A stretch of 64,000 nt of DNA from Aquisphaera giovannonii (GCF_008087625.1 NZ_CP042997.1:7006001-7070000), one strand, 5' to 3'. Positions 55,090 through 63,980 are shown, counted from the first letter of the stretch. The notes: generated by a model from the sequence alone, not told the origin. Numbers and translations: made by a program.

Positions 55090-55252
55090 CTGTCCCACAA
55101 GTCCTGTACCCCAAGCAGCGTCTCGTCGCGACCAGCCTCCGGCGAGAGGAAGGTCCGGATCCGCTTCCCCCCTTACGAAGGGGGGATACAGGGGGGTGAA
55201 TCCGATCGCCTCGGCCTGGATCGATACACCCCCTCTGGCTCCCCCTTCGTAA

Positions 55253-55437
55253 GCTATGCTTTACCCACAAGTCGAACGTACGGGCTCCCGGGTAGGGTGG
55301 GTCAGCCGAGCTTGCGAGGCGCAACCCACCGCATTTCGGTGGGTTGCGCCGACTCCGTCGGCTGACCCACCCTACTCCGATGCGACCTCGCAAGGGCCTG
55401 GCCGGAAAGAACTTGCGACTTGTGGGTAAAGCATAGC
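55253..55437. mobile_element. Inner 185-bp MITE with 22-bp perfect inverted ends and 7-bp target duplication
   Basis: Bases 55253-55274 and 55416-55437 are perfect 22-bp inverted repeats (GCTATGCTTTACCCACAAG at the left end). They are flanked by the direct repeat TTCGTAA at 55246-55252 and 55438-55444, the classic footprint of a transposon insertion. The target is the loop of a hairpin (CTCCCCC-TTCGTAA-GGGGGAG). Within the element a second palindrome, 55292-55375, folds into stems of 18 and 13 bp. No gene is encoded, so it must be moved by a transposase made elsewhere. Confidence 0.75.
55292..55375. repeat. Hairpin core of the inner MITE
   Basis: GTAGGGTGGGTCAGCCGA (55292-55309) pairs perfectly with 55358-55375, and GGCGCAACCCACC (55318-55330) pairs with 55338-55350 around the 7-base loop GCATTTC. 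Confidence 0.75.
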
Positions 55438-55532
55438 TTCGTAAGGGGGAGAACCGGGATCGGCTCGCCTTCTTGAGAGGGATTGCAGGAAGCGTTGCTT
55501 ATGGGACAGACTCTTAATGCTCAATGAAGGGC

Positions 55533-56063
55533 TCAGCCCGCGTTCGCGACCGTGATATCCAGGTTCTGCCTCTCCCCGATCTGACGCAGCCCGTCCTCCC
55601 AGCCCTTGTCGGCCAGGCCGGGCGGGACGAGGATCTTCGCCGTCATCGCGAAGAGCGGGACGCCGCTGGTCGCGCCGGGGGCGCACTCGGAGTCCGCCGA
55701 CTCGATGTCGATCCCCTGCTCGGAGAGGTAGCGGGCGATGCCGTTGATGATGCCCTCGTGGTCCGCCCCCTCGACCGCGATCCGATAGGGACGCCAGCCG
55801 GCTCGGGCCTCGAAACCGGGGTAATCCGCGGGGGTCTTGGTGACCTTGTAGCCGCGCGCGGAAAGCGCCGAGAGGTCCGCGTCCAGGCGGGCGAGCGAGT
55901 CCGAAGGCAGCGTCACCAGGACGAGCACGGCGAACTCGCCCCCGAGCCGCGCCATGCGGCTCGTCTCCACGTTCCCGCCGCGTTCCAGGAGCAACCGGGT
56001 CACTTCCTCGACGAAGCCGATCCGGTCGGGGCCCGTCAGCGTCAGGACGAAGGTCTTCTTCAT
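55533..56063 (-). CDS. Two-ACT-domain protein (GcvR-like)
   Basis: 176 residues from ATG 56063, with GGAGAG before it; a GTG at 56078 would add five residues. Two ACT domains are visible: residues 1-80 (TFVLTLTGPDRIGFVEEVTR, RGGNVETSRMARLGGEFAVL) and 95-170 (YRIAVEGADHEGIINGIARY, LSEQGIDIESADSECAP). This arrangement is that of GcvR-type and related amino-acid-sensing regulators, which bind small ligands and modulate partner proteins. No glycine-cleavage gene lies nearby, so the ligand and target are unknown. Confidence 0.8.
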   Translation of the reverse strand: MKKTFVLTLTGPDRIGFVEEVTRLLLERGGNVETSRMARLGGEFAVLVLVTLPSDSLARLDADLSALSARGYKVTKTPADYPGFEARAGWRPYRIAVEGADHEGIINGIARYLSEQGIDIESADSECAPGATSGVPLFAMTAKILVPPGLADKGWEDGLRQIGERQNLDITVANAG

Positions 56064-56337
56064 GGCGTGCTCTCCCACGGACTCGATCCAGGATCTGCGG
56101 TCGTTTCCGCCAACATCATAGCCGCCCCCCGTTCGTCCCCACCACGGCCCGGCCGCCCCGTCGGGACGCGAATTCGGCCTTCAGCCAGCCGAGAAAACTT
56201 GCTACAGCCTGGACTTCGAGCGGACTCTCCCGGACTCCCGGCCATTTCCCGCGCGGCCTGTCGAAATCGATGGGCGTCGATCGTCATCGATGGTGAGCAC
56301 GACCATCGCCGTGCCGAACGGGATTGATAGCCATAAC

Positions 56338-56754
56338 ATGGAGTGGATGATGCTCTACGTGATTTCGGCCTACGAGACCCCGGAAGATTTCGAGGCTCGT
56401 TCCAACGAGTCGAAGCATTCCTACTGGGGAGCCTGGAAAGCCTATGCGGAAGCCCTGACCGAGGCCGGAGTGAAGGTCGGCGGTCGGGGCCTGATGGCGC
56501 CTTCGACGGCCACGACCGTCCGGCTCCGGGAGGGCGAGCGGTTCGTCCAGGACGGTCCGTACGCCGACACCAAGGAACAACTCGGCGGATTCTGCCTCAT
56601 CGAGGTCCCGGACCTGGACGCGGCGCTCGACTGGGCCGCGCGCTGCCCCGCCGCGGCGACGGGGGTCGTGGAGGTCCGCCCGGCGCTGCCGAGCTGCGAC
56701 CCCGCCGCGATGGAGAGGAATGCGGCCGAGCCTTCGCTCGCCGCCGCCCACTGA
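56338..56754 (+). CDS. YCII/DGPF-domain protein linked to an ECF sigma factor
   Basis: 138 residues from ATG 56338 (MEWMMLYVISAYETPEDFEA), where YCII proteins usually begin; an ATG at 56290 would add 16 residues. The family motif reads DGPYADTKEQLGGFCLIEV, close to the DGPF consensus. Such proteins are encoded beside ECF42-type sigma factors, as here: its TGA overlaps the ATG of the next gene (TGATG). The family is thought to be a partner or substrate-binding module in those pairs, but its biochemistry is not settled. Confidence 0.75.
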   Translation: MEWMMLYVISAYETPEDFEARSNESKHSYWGAWKAYAEALTEAGVKVGGRGLMAPSTATTVRLREGERFVQDGPYADTKEQLGGFCLIEVPDLDAALDWAARCPAAATGVVEVRPALPSCDPAAMERNAAEPSLAAAH

Positions 56755-58028
56755 TGTCCGGGGGGCGTCACCCGGACGCCCGGCGGGCGGCGGAGATCGC
56801 CGCCCGCGACTCCTACGGCCGACTCGTCGCCTACCTCTCCTCCCGGTCTCGCGACGTGGCCGCCGCCGAGGATGCCCTCGGCGAGGCCTTCCGCGCCGCG
56901 CTCGAGGCCTGGCCGGAGTCGGGGGTCCCGGCCAATCCCGAGGCCTGGCTGCTCGCGGTCGCACGCCGGCGGATGATCGACGACTCGCGCCACGAGCGGG
57001 TCAAGGAGTCCGCCCGGGCCTCCCTGGAGGTCGTCGCCCGCGAACGGCAATCGCAGTCCGAGCCCGCGGACGCCGACGAGGCGGCGTTCCCCGACGATCG
57101 CCTGAAGCTCCTCTTCGCCTGCGCCCACCCGGCGATCGACCCCGGGTCGCGGACGCCGCTGATGCTCCAGGCGGTGCTGGGGCTGGACGCCGCGCGGATC
57201 GGCTCGGCCTTCCTCGTGTCGCCGGCCGCGATGGGCCAGCGCCTGGTCCGCGCCAAGGCGAAGATCCGGGACGCCGGGATCCCGTTCGACGTCCCAGGTC
57301 CGGCCGCACTCTCGGCCCGGCTCGGCCCCGTGCTCGATGCCGTCTACGCGGCCTACGGCGCCGGTTGGGAGGCCCCCGCCGGGGCCGGCGCCGATGCTCG
57401 CCGCCGCGGCCTGGCGACCGAGGCCATCTGGCTCGCCCAGATCCTCGCCGAGCTGCTCCCCGACGAGCCCGAAGCCCGCGGCCTGCTCGCCCTCCTGCTG
57501 CATTGCGAGGCCCGCCGCGAGGCCCGGTATTCGGCCGACGGCGTCTTCATACCCCTCGACGAGCAGGACGTGTCCCTCTGGTCGCGGCCGATGGTGGCCA
57601 GGGCCGAGCGTGAGCTCGCCGCGGCCGCCGCCATGCGGTCGATCGGCCGCTACCAGCTCGAGGCCGCTATCCAGTCCGCCCACGCGACGCGGATCCATGG
57701 CGGCCGGACCGACTGGGAGGCCGTGGCGATCCTGTATGAGCAGCTGGTGCGGATCGCGCCCGCCCTCGGCGCCCTCGTCGGCCGCGCCGCGGCGATCGCG
57801 AGGGCCGCCGGACCCGACGCCGCCCTGCACGCCCTCGACGAGATCCGTCCCGCGGCCGCCCGGGCCTATCAACCCTACTGGGCCGTCCGGGCCCATGTGC
57901 TCGCCCTCCTCGACGACCGCGAGGCCGCCCGCGACGCGTACGGGCGGGCCATCGGCCTGGCCGAGGATCCTCGCGTCCGCGATTTCCTGATCCGCCGTCG
58001 CGATCACCTCGAGGGCGTCCGCCCCTGA
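56754..58028 (+). CDS. ECF sigma factor, ECF42-like, with C-terminal TPR-like domain
   Basis: 424 residues starting at ATG 56754, overlapping the YCII stop by one base. Region 2 is at about 20-85 (YGRLVAYLSSRSRDVAAAED, ALGEAFRAALEAWPE, WLLAVARRRMIDDSRHERVK). A region 4-like segment is at about 110-170 (LKLLFACAHPAIDPGSRTPL, AAMGQRLVRAKAKIRDAGIP). The C-terminal half (about 180-420) is the helical DUF6596/TPR-like extension typical of ECF42 factors (RSIGRYQLEAAIQSAHATRI). These sigma factors have no classical anti-sigma factor; the extension is thought to control activity. Its stop overlaps the end of the minus-strand WD40-like gene by 25 bp. Confidence 0.85.
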   Translation: MSGGRHPDARRAAEIAARDSYGRLVAYLSSRSRDVAAAEDALGEAFRAALEAWPESGVPANPEAWLLAVARRRMIDDSRHERVKESARASLEVVARERQSQSEPADADEAAFPDDRLKLLFACAHPAIDPGSRTPLMLQAVLGLDAARIGSAFLVSPAAMGQRLVRAKAKIRDAGIPFDVPGPAALSARLGPVLDAVYAAYGAGWEAPAGAGADARRRGLATEAIWLAQILAELLPDEPEARGLLALLLHCEARREARYSADGVFIPLDEQDVSLWSRPMVARAERELAAAAAMRSIGRYQLEAAIQSAHATRIHGGRTDWEAVAILYEQLVRIAPALGALVGRAAAIARAAGPDAALHALDEIRPAAARAYQPYWAVRAHVLALLDDREAARDAYGRAIGLAEDPRVRDFLIRRRDHLEGVRP

Positions 58029-59176
58029 TCGGCGCTCGCTGCGTCGAGGTGGAAGAGGACAACCGATCGCGGGGTGGCCGCCACCAGCGACGTGCCACCG
58101 GGCGAGAAGGCCACGGAACGAACCGGGCCCGAGAGCCCATCGGATTCCGCCCGGGCTCGAGCGCGTCTCACGTCGCACAGCACGAGCTTACCCCGCTCCC
58201 CGTTGCCGAGGCCGATGCCCAGGGTATCGCCGTCCGGCGAGTACACCAGGCAACGGACCGACCAGTCTCCATCCGCCCGGAAAAGCTCCCGGGAGTCGTC
58301 GGTCGCGAGGTCCCAGAGCCGGACCAGGCCACTCCCCCCGGCCGCGACCGCCGTCCCGTCCGGCGAGAAGGCCACGGCATCGACGAACTCCTCATAGGTC
58401 GTCGAACGGGTCCGAACTCCGGTGCTCGCGTCGAACAGGTGGACCGCGCCTCCGCGCACCCCGCAGGCGATGCTCCATACGCCGAAGGGCCAGGGCGACA
58501 GCCCGAACGGACCTCTCGCGTCGCAGACTGACGCGGCGAAGGTGACGGTCGCCAGGGTCCGCCCGTCGCCCGAGATGGCGATCGCCTTGGCGGGCCTCTT
58601 CGGCACTTCGGAAACGAATCGCACGCGGCCGTCCGGCATGTCCCAGGCCGCGATCCCCCCGAGGTCGGTCGAGGCCGCCAGCACCCGGCCCCCCTGCGAG
58701 TACACGAGGCCCGTGATCCCGAAAGCCGGTTCGGCGGTGAGCTCGCCCCGCGGCTCCCCGGTCCTTGCATCGTGGAGTCGAACGCCCCGCATCAGGCCGA
58801 CGGCCAGGGTCTTGCCGTCGGGCGATAGGGCCACTGCGCCGTATTCGTCGATCTCCGTGGCGACCCGCAGGCGTTCACGCTTCTCGGCGATGTCGAGGAT
58901 CGGTATGGCGCGGCTCGACGAAACGTACCGATTCTGTTCGTCGTACAACCAATCGTCTCGCATGGCCGCGACCCCGCGGCCGTCGGGGAGGAAGGCGACG
59001 GAATTGGTGGAATAGATCGGTAGTTTGCCCCGAGGATTCTCCGATAACCTCACCCCGCTCGCGAGCCTTTCGGGGGGAGGGGCGGCTGAAGGAGCGCGGA
59101 AGCGAGCAACGGCCACAGAGGACGCGACGCAAACGGCGGCGATCGAGGCCACGACGGCAGGAGCGACGCGTCGCAT
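58004..59176 (-). CDS. Secreted WD40/YVTN-like beta-propeller protein
   Basis: 390 residues. A signal peptide or anchor covers about 1-25 (APAVVASIAAVCVASSVAVA). The rest is built of WD40-like repeats with the SPDGTxLA signature (AVALSPDGKTLAVGLMRGVR, AVAFSPDGTAVAAGGSGLVR, CLVYSPDGDTLGIGLGNGER). Repeat ends read VRLWDLATDD or similar. The propeller probably mediates protein contacts at the cell surface or in the periplasm. No enzyme domain is present. The gene is convergent with and slightly overlaps the ECF42-like sigma factor gene. Confidence 0.75.
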   Translation of the reverse strand: MRRVAPAVVASIAAVCVASSVAVARFRAPSAAPPPERLASGVRLSENPRGKLPIYSTNSVAFLPDGRGVAAMRDDWLYDEQNRYVSSSRAIPILDIAEKRERLRVATEIDEYGAVALSPDGKTLAVGLMRGVRLHDARTGEPRGELTAEPAFGITGLVYSQGGRVLAASTDLGGIAAWDMPDGRVRFVSEVPKRPAKAIAISGDGRTLATVTFAASVCDARGPFGLSPWPFGVWSIACGVRGGAVHLFDASTGVRTRSTTYEEFVDAVAFSPDGTAVAAGGSGLVRLWDLATDDSRELFRADGDWSVRCLVYSPDGDTLGIGLGNGERGKLVLCDVRRARARAESDGLSGPVRSVAFSPGGTSLVAATPRSVVLFHLDAASADQGRTPSR

Positions 59177-59734
59177 GGGGCCACCTCAGGCAGACGAGAT
59201 GCCTCGCGAAGAGATCGGCGGTGCCTATTGTAACGGACCGCGCAGCAAGGGCCCATGCGAGCTCACGGAGCGTCGCGTCCCCTCGAATTTACGGCGTATC
59301 GGACAGCCGGTCGAGAGGCCGCCGAGGGACCTCGCGGGCTCGGATGTTCTCGACGTTTCACGGCCGCCAACCCCGATGAGGCACGACCCGGCGAGTGGGT
59401 ATGCCCGAGCGGCGACATGGGGCCCGGCCGACGACGGACGGACGCGAGTCGCGGAGCGTGGCATCGTGAGGCGGCTTCTCCCCGGCCGCCAGCGACCGCT
59501 GGGAGAGCCAGGCCCGGCAGCACACCGACGTCGCCTTCACGAAGGCGTCGGGCTGCGACCTCCGCATCGTCCGGGAACAGATGGTCCGAGTCGTGGTCGG
59601 TCGCTCTGAAGTCGCCGTCATGCCCTGCGTGCAGGCCCCCGGCGGCCCGTCCCCACGACCTTGCAAACTTTCTGTACGCCAGTTTAGCAGGTAAAATAGG
59701 AGGAAAGAGCAGGGGGCTTTGCGGAGGGCAGGGG
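59177..59734. other. Divergent intergenic region, possibly with a coding remnant
   Basis: No gene is well supported between the WD40-like gene and mutL. Around 59500-59695 the plus strand has a frame reading RWESQARQHTDVAFTKASGC and onward that could be a decayed gene, but no family is recognised. Near 59680-59700 the sequence turns A+T-rich (TAAAAT, then AGGAGGAAAG), a likely promoter and leader for mutL. Confidence 0.35.
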
Positions 59735-61738
59735 ATGGGTGTGATTCGCCAGTTGCCACCTTCGGTCGTGAACCAGATCGCCGCGGGCGAGGTGGTGGAG
59801 CGGCCGTCCAGCGTGGTGAAGGAGCTGCTGGAGAACGCGATCGACGCCGGGGCGACGCGGGTGGACGTCTCCGTCGAGCGGGGCGGCAAGGACCTGGTGC
59901 GGATCGCCGACAACGGCTGCGGGATGGGCCCGGAGGACCTGCACCTCGCCTTCCAGCCCCACGCCACGAGCAAGCTGGCCGACGTGGAGGACCTGTACCG
60001 GGTCCGGACGCTCGGCTTCCGGGGCGAGGCCCTGGCGGCGATCGCCGAGGTCTCCCGGGTCCGCTGCCAGACGCGGCAGGCCGGGGCCGACGAGGGGTCG
60101 GAGATCCAGATCGAGGCCGGCATCGCCGGCCCGATCAAGCGGTGCGGGATCCCGGTCGGGACCATCATGGAGGTCCGCAACCTCTTCTTCAACGTCCCGG
60201 TCCGCAGGACGTTCCTGAAGTCCGACCAGACCGAGGCCGGGCACGTCACGGAGACCTTCTGGCGGATCGCCCTGGCCCATCCGGAGGTCCACCTGACGTT
60301 CCGGTCGGGCGGGAAGGTCCTCCACGACCTGCCGCCGGTCACGGGGATGCGCGACCGGATCGCGGTCTTCTTCGGCCGCGAGCTGGCGGAGTCGCTGCTC
60401 TGGGTGGAGGGCGAGCTCGAGAGGATCCACCTCTGGGGCTACGTGGCCCACCCGTCGCAGAGCCGGTCGAGCACCAAGGGCCAGTACCTTTTCCTGGGCG
60501 GGAGGTACGTCCGGGACCGGTCGCTCGGCCACGCCCTGGGGGAGGCCTATCGCGGGCTCCTGATGGTGGGCCGCAACCCCGTGGCGTTCCTCCACCTGGA
60601 GATCCCGCCGGAGGAGGTGGACGTGAACGTCCATCCGACGAAGATCGAGGTCCGGTTCCGCGACCCCCAGCGCATCTACAGCCATCTGCTCTCGACGCTC
60701 CGGCAGACGTTCCTCACGAGCGACCTCCATTCCCGGCTCCAGGCCGCGCAGGATCAGCCGGCCGCCGCGGGACCCGCCCGGACGATGGCCCAGGAGCCGG
60801 CGGCGAGCATCCCGACGGACGCCGTAGGCGTCCCCGATTTCGACCGATCCGGCCGGGCCCCCGATCGATCGGCCGTCGCCTCGTGGTTCGATCCGTCGAG
60901 GAGTGCGCCGGGGGCCGGCGCGTCGCCCGGCATCCCCGAGTCGCTGGGCCAGGCCGCGCCGCCCGAATGGGCGCGGGCCCTGCCCAGCCGGTTCGAGTTC
61001 GGGCCGGGCGACGAGTTCGACGAGTTCACCTCCCGCGTGGCGGCCCAGGCCCCCCCGGCGGCGCCGACGGCTTCCGCCGGCCTCGACGCGTCGGCGGCAT
61101 CGGTCGTCCCGACGACTCCAGCCGCGGGGGGCACGCCGGCGACCGCGGATCCCGCGTCGCTCAAGGGGCCGCTGAAGGCGATCCAGGTGCACGACAGCTA
61201 CCTGATCGCCGAGACGGCGGACGGCATGATGGTGATCGACCAGCACGCCCTCCACGAGCGGATCATCTACGAGGAGCTGCGCCAACGCGTCGCGGAGGGC
61301 CGGGTGGAGTCCCAGGGCCTGCTCGTCCCCGAGCCCGTCCACCTGGCCGCGGACGAGGCCGCGGCCGTGCTGGATCAGAAGGACGTCCTGGCGGGGCTGG
61401 GGCTCGAGATCGAGCCCTTCGGCGGCGACACGGTCGTCATCCGCAGCACCCCGGCGATGCTCGGGCACCTCGCCCCGGATCGACTCCTCCGCGACCTGGC
61501 CGAGCACCTCCAGTCGAGCCCCATCCCGCCGACCCGGGACGCCCTCGTCGCCGAGATCCTCCACATGGTCTCCTGCAAGGCCGCGGTCAAGGCGGGCGAC
61601 AAGCTGGAGCCGGACGAGATCGCCGCCCTCCTGGCCCGGCGGCACCTGGTCGCCGACTCCCACCACTGCCCGCACGGCCGGCCGACGGCCCTGGTCTTCA
61701 CGAAGGCCGAGCTCGAGAAGCAGTTCGGGCGGATCTGA
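59735..61738 (+). CDS. mutL: DNA mismatch repair endonuclease MutL
   Basis: 667 residues from ATG 59735, preceded by GGAGGG. The GHKL ATPase domain has Glu33 and Asn34 (ELLENAIDAGATRVDVSVER), DNGCGM at 59-64 and GFRGEAL at 94-100. A Pro/Ala-rich linker of about 130 residues leads to the C-terminal domain, which carries the endonuclease metal motif DQHALHERIIYEE (Asp502) and CPHGRP at 645-650. This is the nicking type of MutL found in bacteria without MutH. It acts with MutS, whose gene is not in this window. Confidence 0.95.
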   Translation: MGVIRQLPPSVVNQIAAGEVVERPSSVVKELLENAIDAGATRVDVSVERGGKDLVRIADNGCGMGPEDLHLAFQPHATSKLADVEDLYRVRTLGFRGEALAAIAEVSRVRCQTRQAGADEGSEIQIEAGIAGPIKRCGIPVGTIMEVRNLFFNVPVRRTFLKSDQTEAGHVTETFWRIALAHPEVHLTFRSGGKVLHDLPPVTGMRDRIAVFFGRELAESLLWVEGELERIHLWGYVAHPSQSRSSTKGQYLFLGGRYVRDRSLGHALGEAYRGLLMVGRNPVAFLHLEIPPEEVDVNVHPTKIEVRFRDPQRIYSHLLSTLRQTFLTSDLHSRLQAAQDQPAAAGPARTMAQEPAASIPTDAVGVPDFDRSGRAPDRSAVASWFDPSRSAPGAGASPGIPESLGQAAPPEWARALPSRFEFGPGDEFDEFTSRVAAQAPPAAPTASAGLDASAASVVPTTPAAGGTPATADPASLKGPLKAIQVHDSYLIAETADGMMVIDQHALHERIIYEELRQRVAEGRVESQGLLVPEPVHLAADEAAAVLDQKDVLAGLGLEIEPFGGDTVVIRSTPAMLGHLAPDRLLRDLAEHLQSSPIPPTRDALVAEILHMVSCKAAVKAGDKLEPDEIAALLARRHLVADSHHCPHGRPTALVFTKAELEKQFGRI

Positions 61739-61875
61739 GGTGAGCGGCCTGCGCCCCTTTGCTCGGGGCAGGTCCGCGTCGTAGAATCGTCCCTGATGGG
61801 AGGGTGCATCGCGCCGAACCTGGCGCGGGAACCGACACCTCCGAGGGTCTCTCCGAAGCGGGGTGCCTCGTGGCG

Positions 61876-63378
61876 ATGATCTGCGTGACGATCGGGCGGG
61901 GGCGGCATTCGTCGCTCATCGAGGAGTGGCAGGCCGCCGCGAAGGCCGGGGCGGACCTGGCGGAGCTGCGGGTGGATTGCCTCCGCCGCGACCCGGACCT
62001 GAAGCGGATCCTCGCGGAACGCCCCACGCCGATCGTCTTCACCGCACGCCGGGGCCCCGACGGCGGCCTCTGGCGCGGCAACGAGGAGAAGCGGCTCCAG
62101 CTCCTCCGCGAGGCCATCGCGCTGGGCGTCGAGTACGTGGACCTGGAGCACGACGTCGCCGGAAAGATCCGCCGCTTCGGCAAGACGAAGCGGATCGTGA
62201 GCTACCACAACCTCAAGAACACGCCGGCCGACATCCAGGACGTCGTCGAGGAGTGCGAGAAGCTCGACCCCGACATCATCAAGATCGCCACCAACGCCCC
62301 GACGCTCGCCGACGCCAGCCGGGTCCTCCGCCTGGGGGAGACGGGCAAGTTCCCGACGATCCCGATCGCCATGGGCGAGTCCGGCGTCTTCACCCGGATC
62401 TTCGGCGCGAAGTTCGGCTCGCCGTTCACCTACGCGGGCTTCAACCCCGAGCGCGTCTTCGCGGTCGGCATGCCCCAGTTCGGGGAGCTCAAGAACGACT
62501 ACAACTACCGCCGGATCGACGACCGGACCGAGATCTACGGGGTCATCGGCGACCCGATCGGCCACAGCCTCAGCCCCGCCATCCACAACGCCGCCTTCCG
62601 AGAGCTGGGCCTGAACAAGGTCCTCGTGCCGTTCCAGGTGCCCCAGGGGGGGCTCGAGTCGTTCCTCACGGACACGACGTGGCTCGGGCTCAAGGGCTTC
62701 AGCGTCACGATCCCGCACAAGGAGGCGATCATTCCCCTCCTCCAGCAGAAGGAGAACGCGGTCGAGCGGACCGGCGCGTGCAACACCGTGGTGGTCGACG
62801 CCGAGGGCCGCCGCTGCGGCTTCAACACCGACTACCGCGCCGCGATGGACTCGCTCGAGGTCGGCATGGGGAGCGTCGAGGGCTCCGACGGGCCGAGCCC
62901 GCTGGTGGACAAGCAGGTCCTCGTGCTGGGCGCGGGGGGCGTGGCGCGGTCGATCGCCCGGGGGCTCTCGCGCCGCGGGGCCCACGTCACCATCTGCAAC
63001 CGCCACGACGAGCGGTCGACCGCGCTGGCCGAGGAGGTCGGCTGCCGGATGGTCACGTGGTCGCAGCGCGCGACGGTGATCGCCGACGTGATCGTCAACT
63101 GCACGCCGGTCGGGATGCACCCGAACGTGGACGACACGCCGCTGCCCCCCTCGGCCTTCCAGCGCACGGGCATCATCGTGTTCGACACGGTCTACCACCC
63201 GGAGCACACGATGCTCCTGAAGCTCGCCCGCGAGCGGCAGGCCGTCGCCATCTCCGGCGTGGACATGTTCCTCCGCCAGGCGGCGCTCCAGTTCAAGCTG
63301 TACACCGGGCAGGACGCCCCCCTGGACGTCATGCGGGCCACCCTCAAGCGCAAGCTCGGGCCGCTCCGGGAAGACTGA
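61876..63378 (+). CDS. aroDE: Bifunctional 3-dehydroquinate dehydratase / shikimate dehydrogenase
   Basis: 500 residues from ATG 61876; GTG 61870 is also possible. The N-terminal half is a type I dehydroquinase with the Schiff-base Lys in DIIKIATNAPTLADAS and the catalytic His in RIVSYHNLKNTP. The C-terminal half is shikimate dehydrogenase: YGVIGDPIGHSLSPAIHNAA, GFSVTIPHKEAIIPLLQ and the NADP-binding VLGAGGVARSIARGLSRRG with NRHDERS. The fusion catalyses steps three and four of the shikimate pathway, as in plants. Shikimate kinase, step five, is the next gene. Confidence 0.93.
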   Translation: MICVTIGRGRHSSLIEEWQAAAKAGADLAELRVDCLRRDPDLKRILAERPTPIVFTARRGPDGGLWRGNEEKRLQLLREAIALGVEYVDLEHDVAGKIRRFGKTKRIVSYHNLKNTPADIQDVVEECEKLDPDIIKIATNAPTLADASRVLRLGETGKFPTIPIAMGESGVFTRIFGAKFGSPFTYAGFNPERVFAVGMPQFGELKNDYNYRRIDDRTEIYGVIGDPIGHSLSPAIHNAAFRELGLNKVLVPFQVPQGGLESFLTDTTWLGLKGFSVTIPHKEAIIPLLQQKENAVERTGACNTVVVDAEGRRCGFNTDYRAAMDSLEVGMGSVEGSDGPSPLVDKQVLVLGAGGVARSIARGLSRRGAHVTICNRHDERSTALAEEVGCRMVTWSQRATVIADVIVNCTPVGMHPNVDDTPLPPSAFQRTGIIVFDTVYHPEHTMLLKLARERQAVAISGVDMFLRQAALQFKLYTGQDAPLDVMRATLKRKLGPLRED

Positions 63379-63398
63379 CGAAGGGGCTGGCGACGACG

Positions 63399-63950
63399 AT
63401 GCAGGCGAATCACGGAGAGCGAGGCCGCGGGCTGGTCCTGGTGGGCTATCGCGGCACGGGGAAGTCCACCGTCGGCCGGATCGTCGCCGATCGGGCCGGG
63501 CGGGAGTTCGTCGAGGTGGACGCCGAGATCGAGCGCCGGGCGGGGCGGTCGATCCGGGCCATCTTCGCCGAGGACGGGGAGCCGGCCTTCCGCGACATGG
63601 AGGAGGAAGCCGTCCGCGGGCTCGTCCGGGACTTCCCCGGCGCCGTGCTCGCCACGGGCGGCGGCACGGTCATGCGGGCGACGAACCGCGGGCTCCTCCG
63701 CGGCCACGGCCTCGTGGTCTGGCTGCGGGCCGAGCCGGCGGAGCTGGCCCGCCGGATCGAGGCCGACGCGATCTCGTTCGCCACCCGGCCCGCGCTCACC
63801 GCGGCCGGCCCCCTCGCGGAGATCCCCGCGGTCCTCGCGGCCCGCACGCCCGCCTATCGCGAGGCCGCGGATCACGAGGTGGAGGCCCAGGGCCACGCCC
63901 CCGAGCGGATCGCCGAGCAGATCCTGGCACTCTGGACCGCCGGAGCCTGA
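63399..63950 (+). CDS. aroK: Shikimate kinase
   Basis: 183 residues from ATG 63399, 20 bp after the aroDE stop. Walker A is VGYRGTGKSTVGRIVAD, followed by EFVEVDAEIERRAGRSIRAI (shikimate-binding Asp), FRDMEEEAVRGL and the Gly-rich substrate loop ATGGGTVMR. It phosphorylates shikimate at O3 using ATP. The size is normal for AroK. It forms an operon with aroDE, so three consecutive steps of aromatic amino acid synthesis are coded together. Confidence 0.93.
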   Translation: MQANHGERGRGLVLVGYRGTGKSTVGRIVADRAGREFVEVDAEIERRAGRSIRAIFAEDGEPAFRDMEEEAVRGLVRDFPGAVLATGGGTVMRATNRGLLRGHGLVVWLRAEPAELARRIEADAISFATRPALTAAGPLAEIPAVLAARTPAYREAADHEVEAQGHAPERIAEQILALWTAGA

Positions 63951-63980
63951 GCCCGCGCGGGCAGGAAGGACGCGACCGCC

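Larger units (their letters stand above)
55090..55509. mobile_element. Outer palindromic element (candidate MITE), interrupted by an inner element
   Basis: The near-matching ends CTGTCCCACAAG (55090-55101) and, reversed, CTGTCCCATAAG (55498-55509) are inverted with one mismatch. Inside are imperfect inverted copies of a CCCCCCTTACGAAGGGG-type segment (around 55168-55190 and, once the inner element is removed, 55240-55245 joined to 55438-55452). Without the inner insertion this is about 228 bp of foldback sequence with no gene. Family and exact ends are uncertain. Confidence 0.5.

Noticed and set aside
55090-55509. A CRISPR array or small RNA gene in the repeat-rich gap
   Set aside because: The repeats are inverted and nested, not direct and regularly spaced. 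There are no spacers or cas genes.
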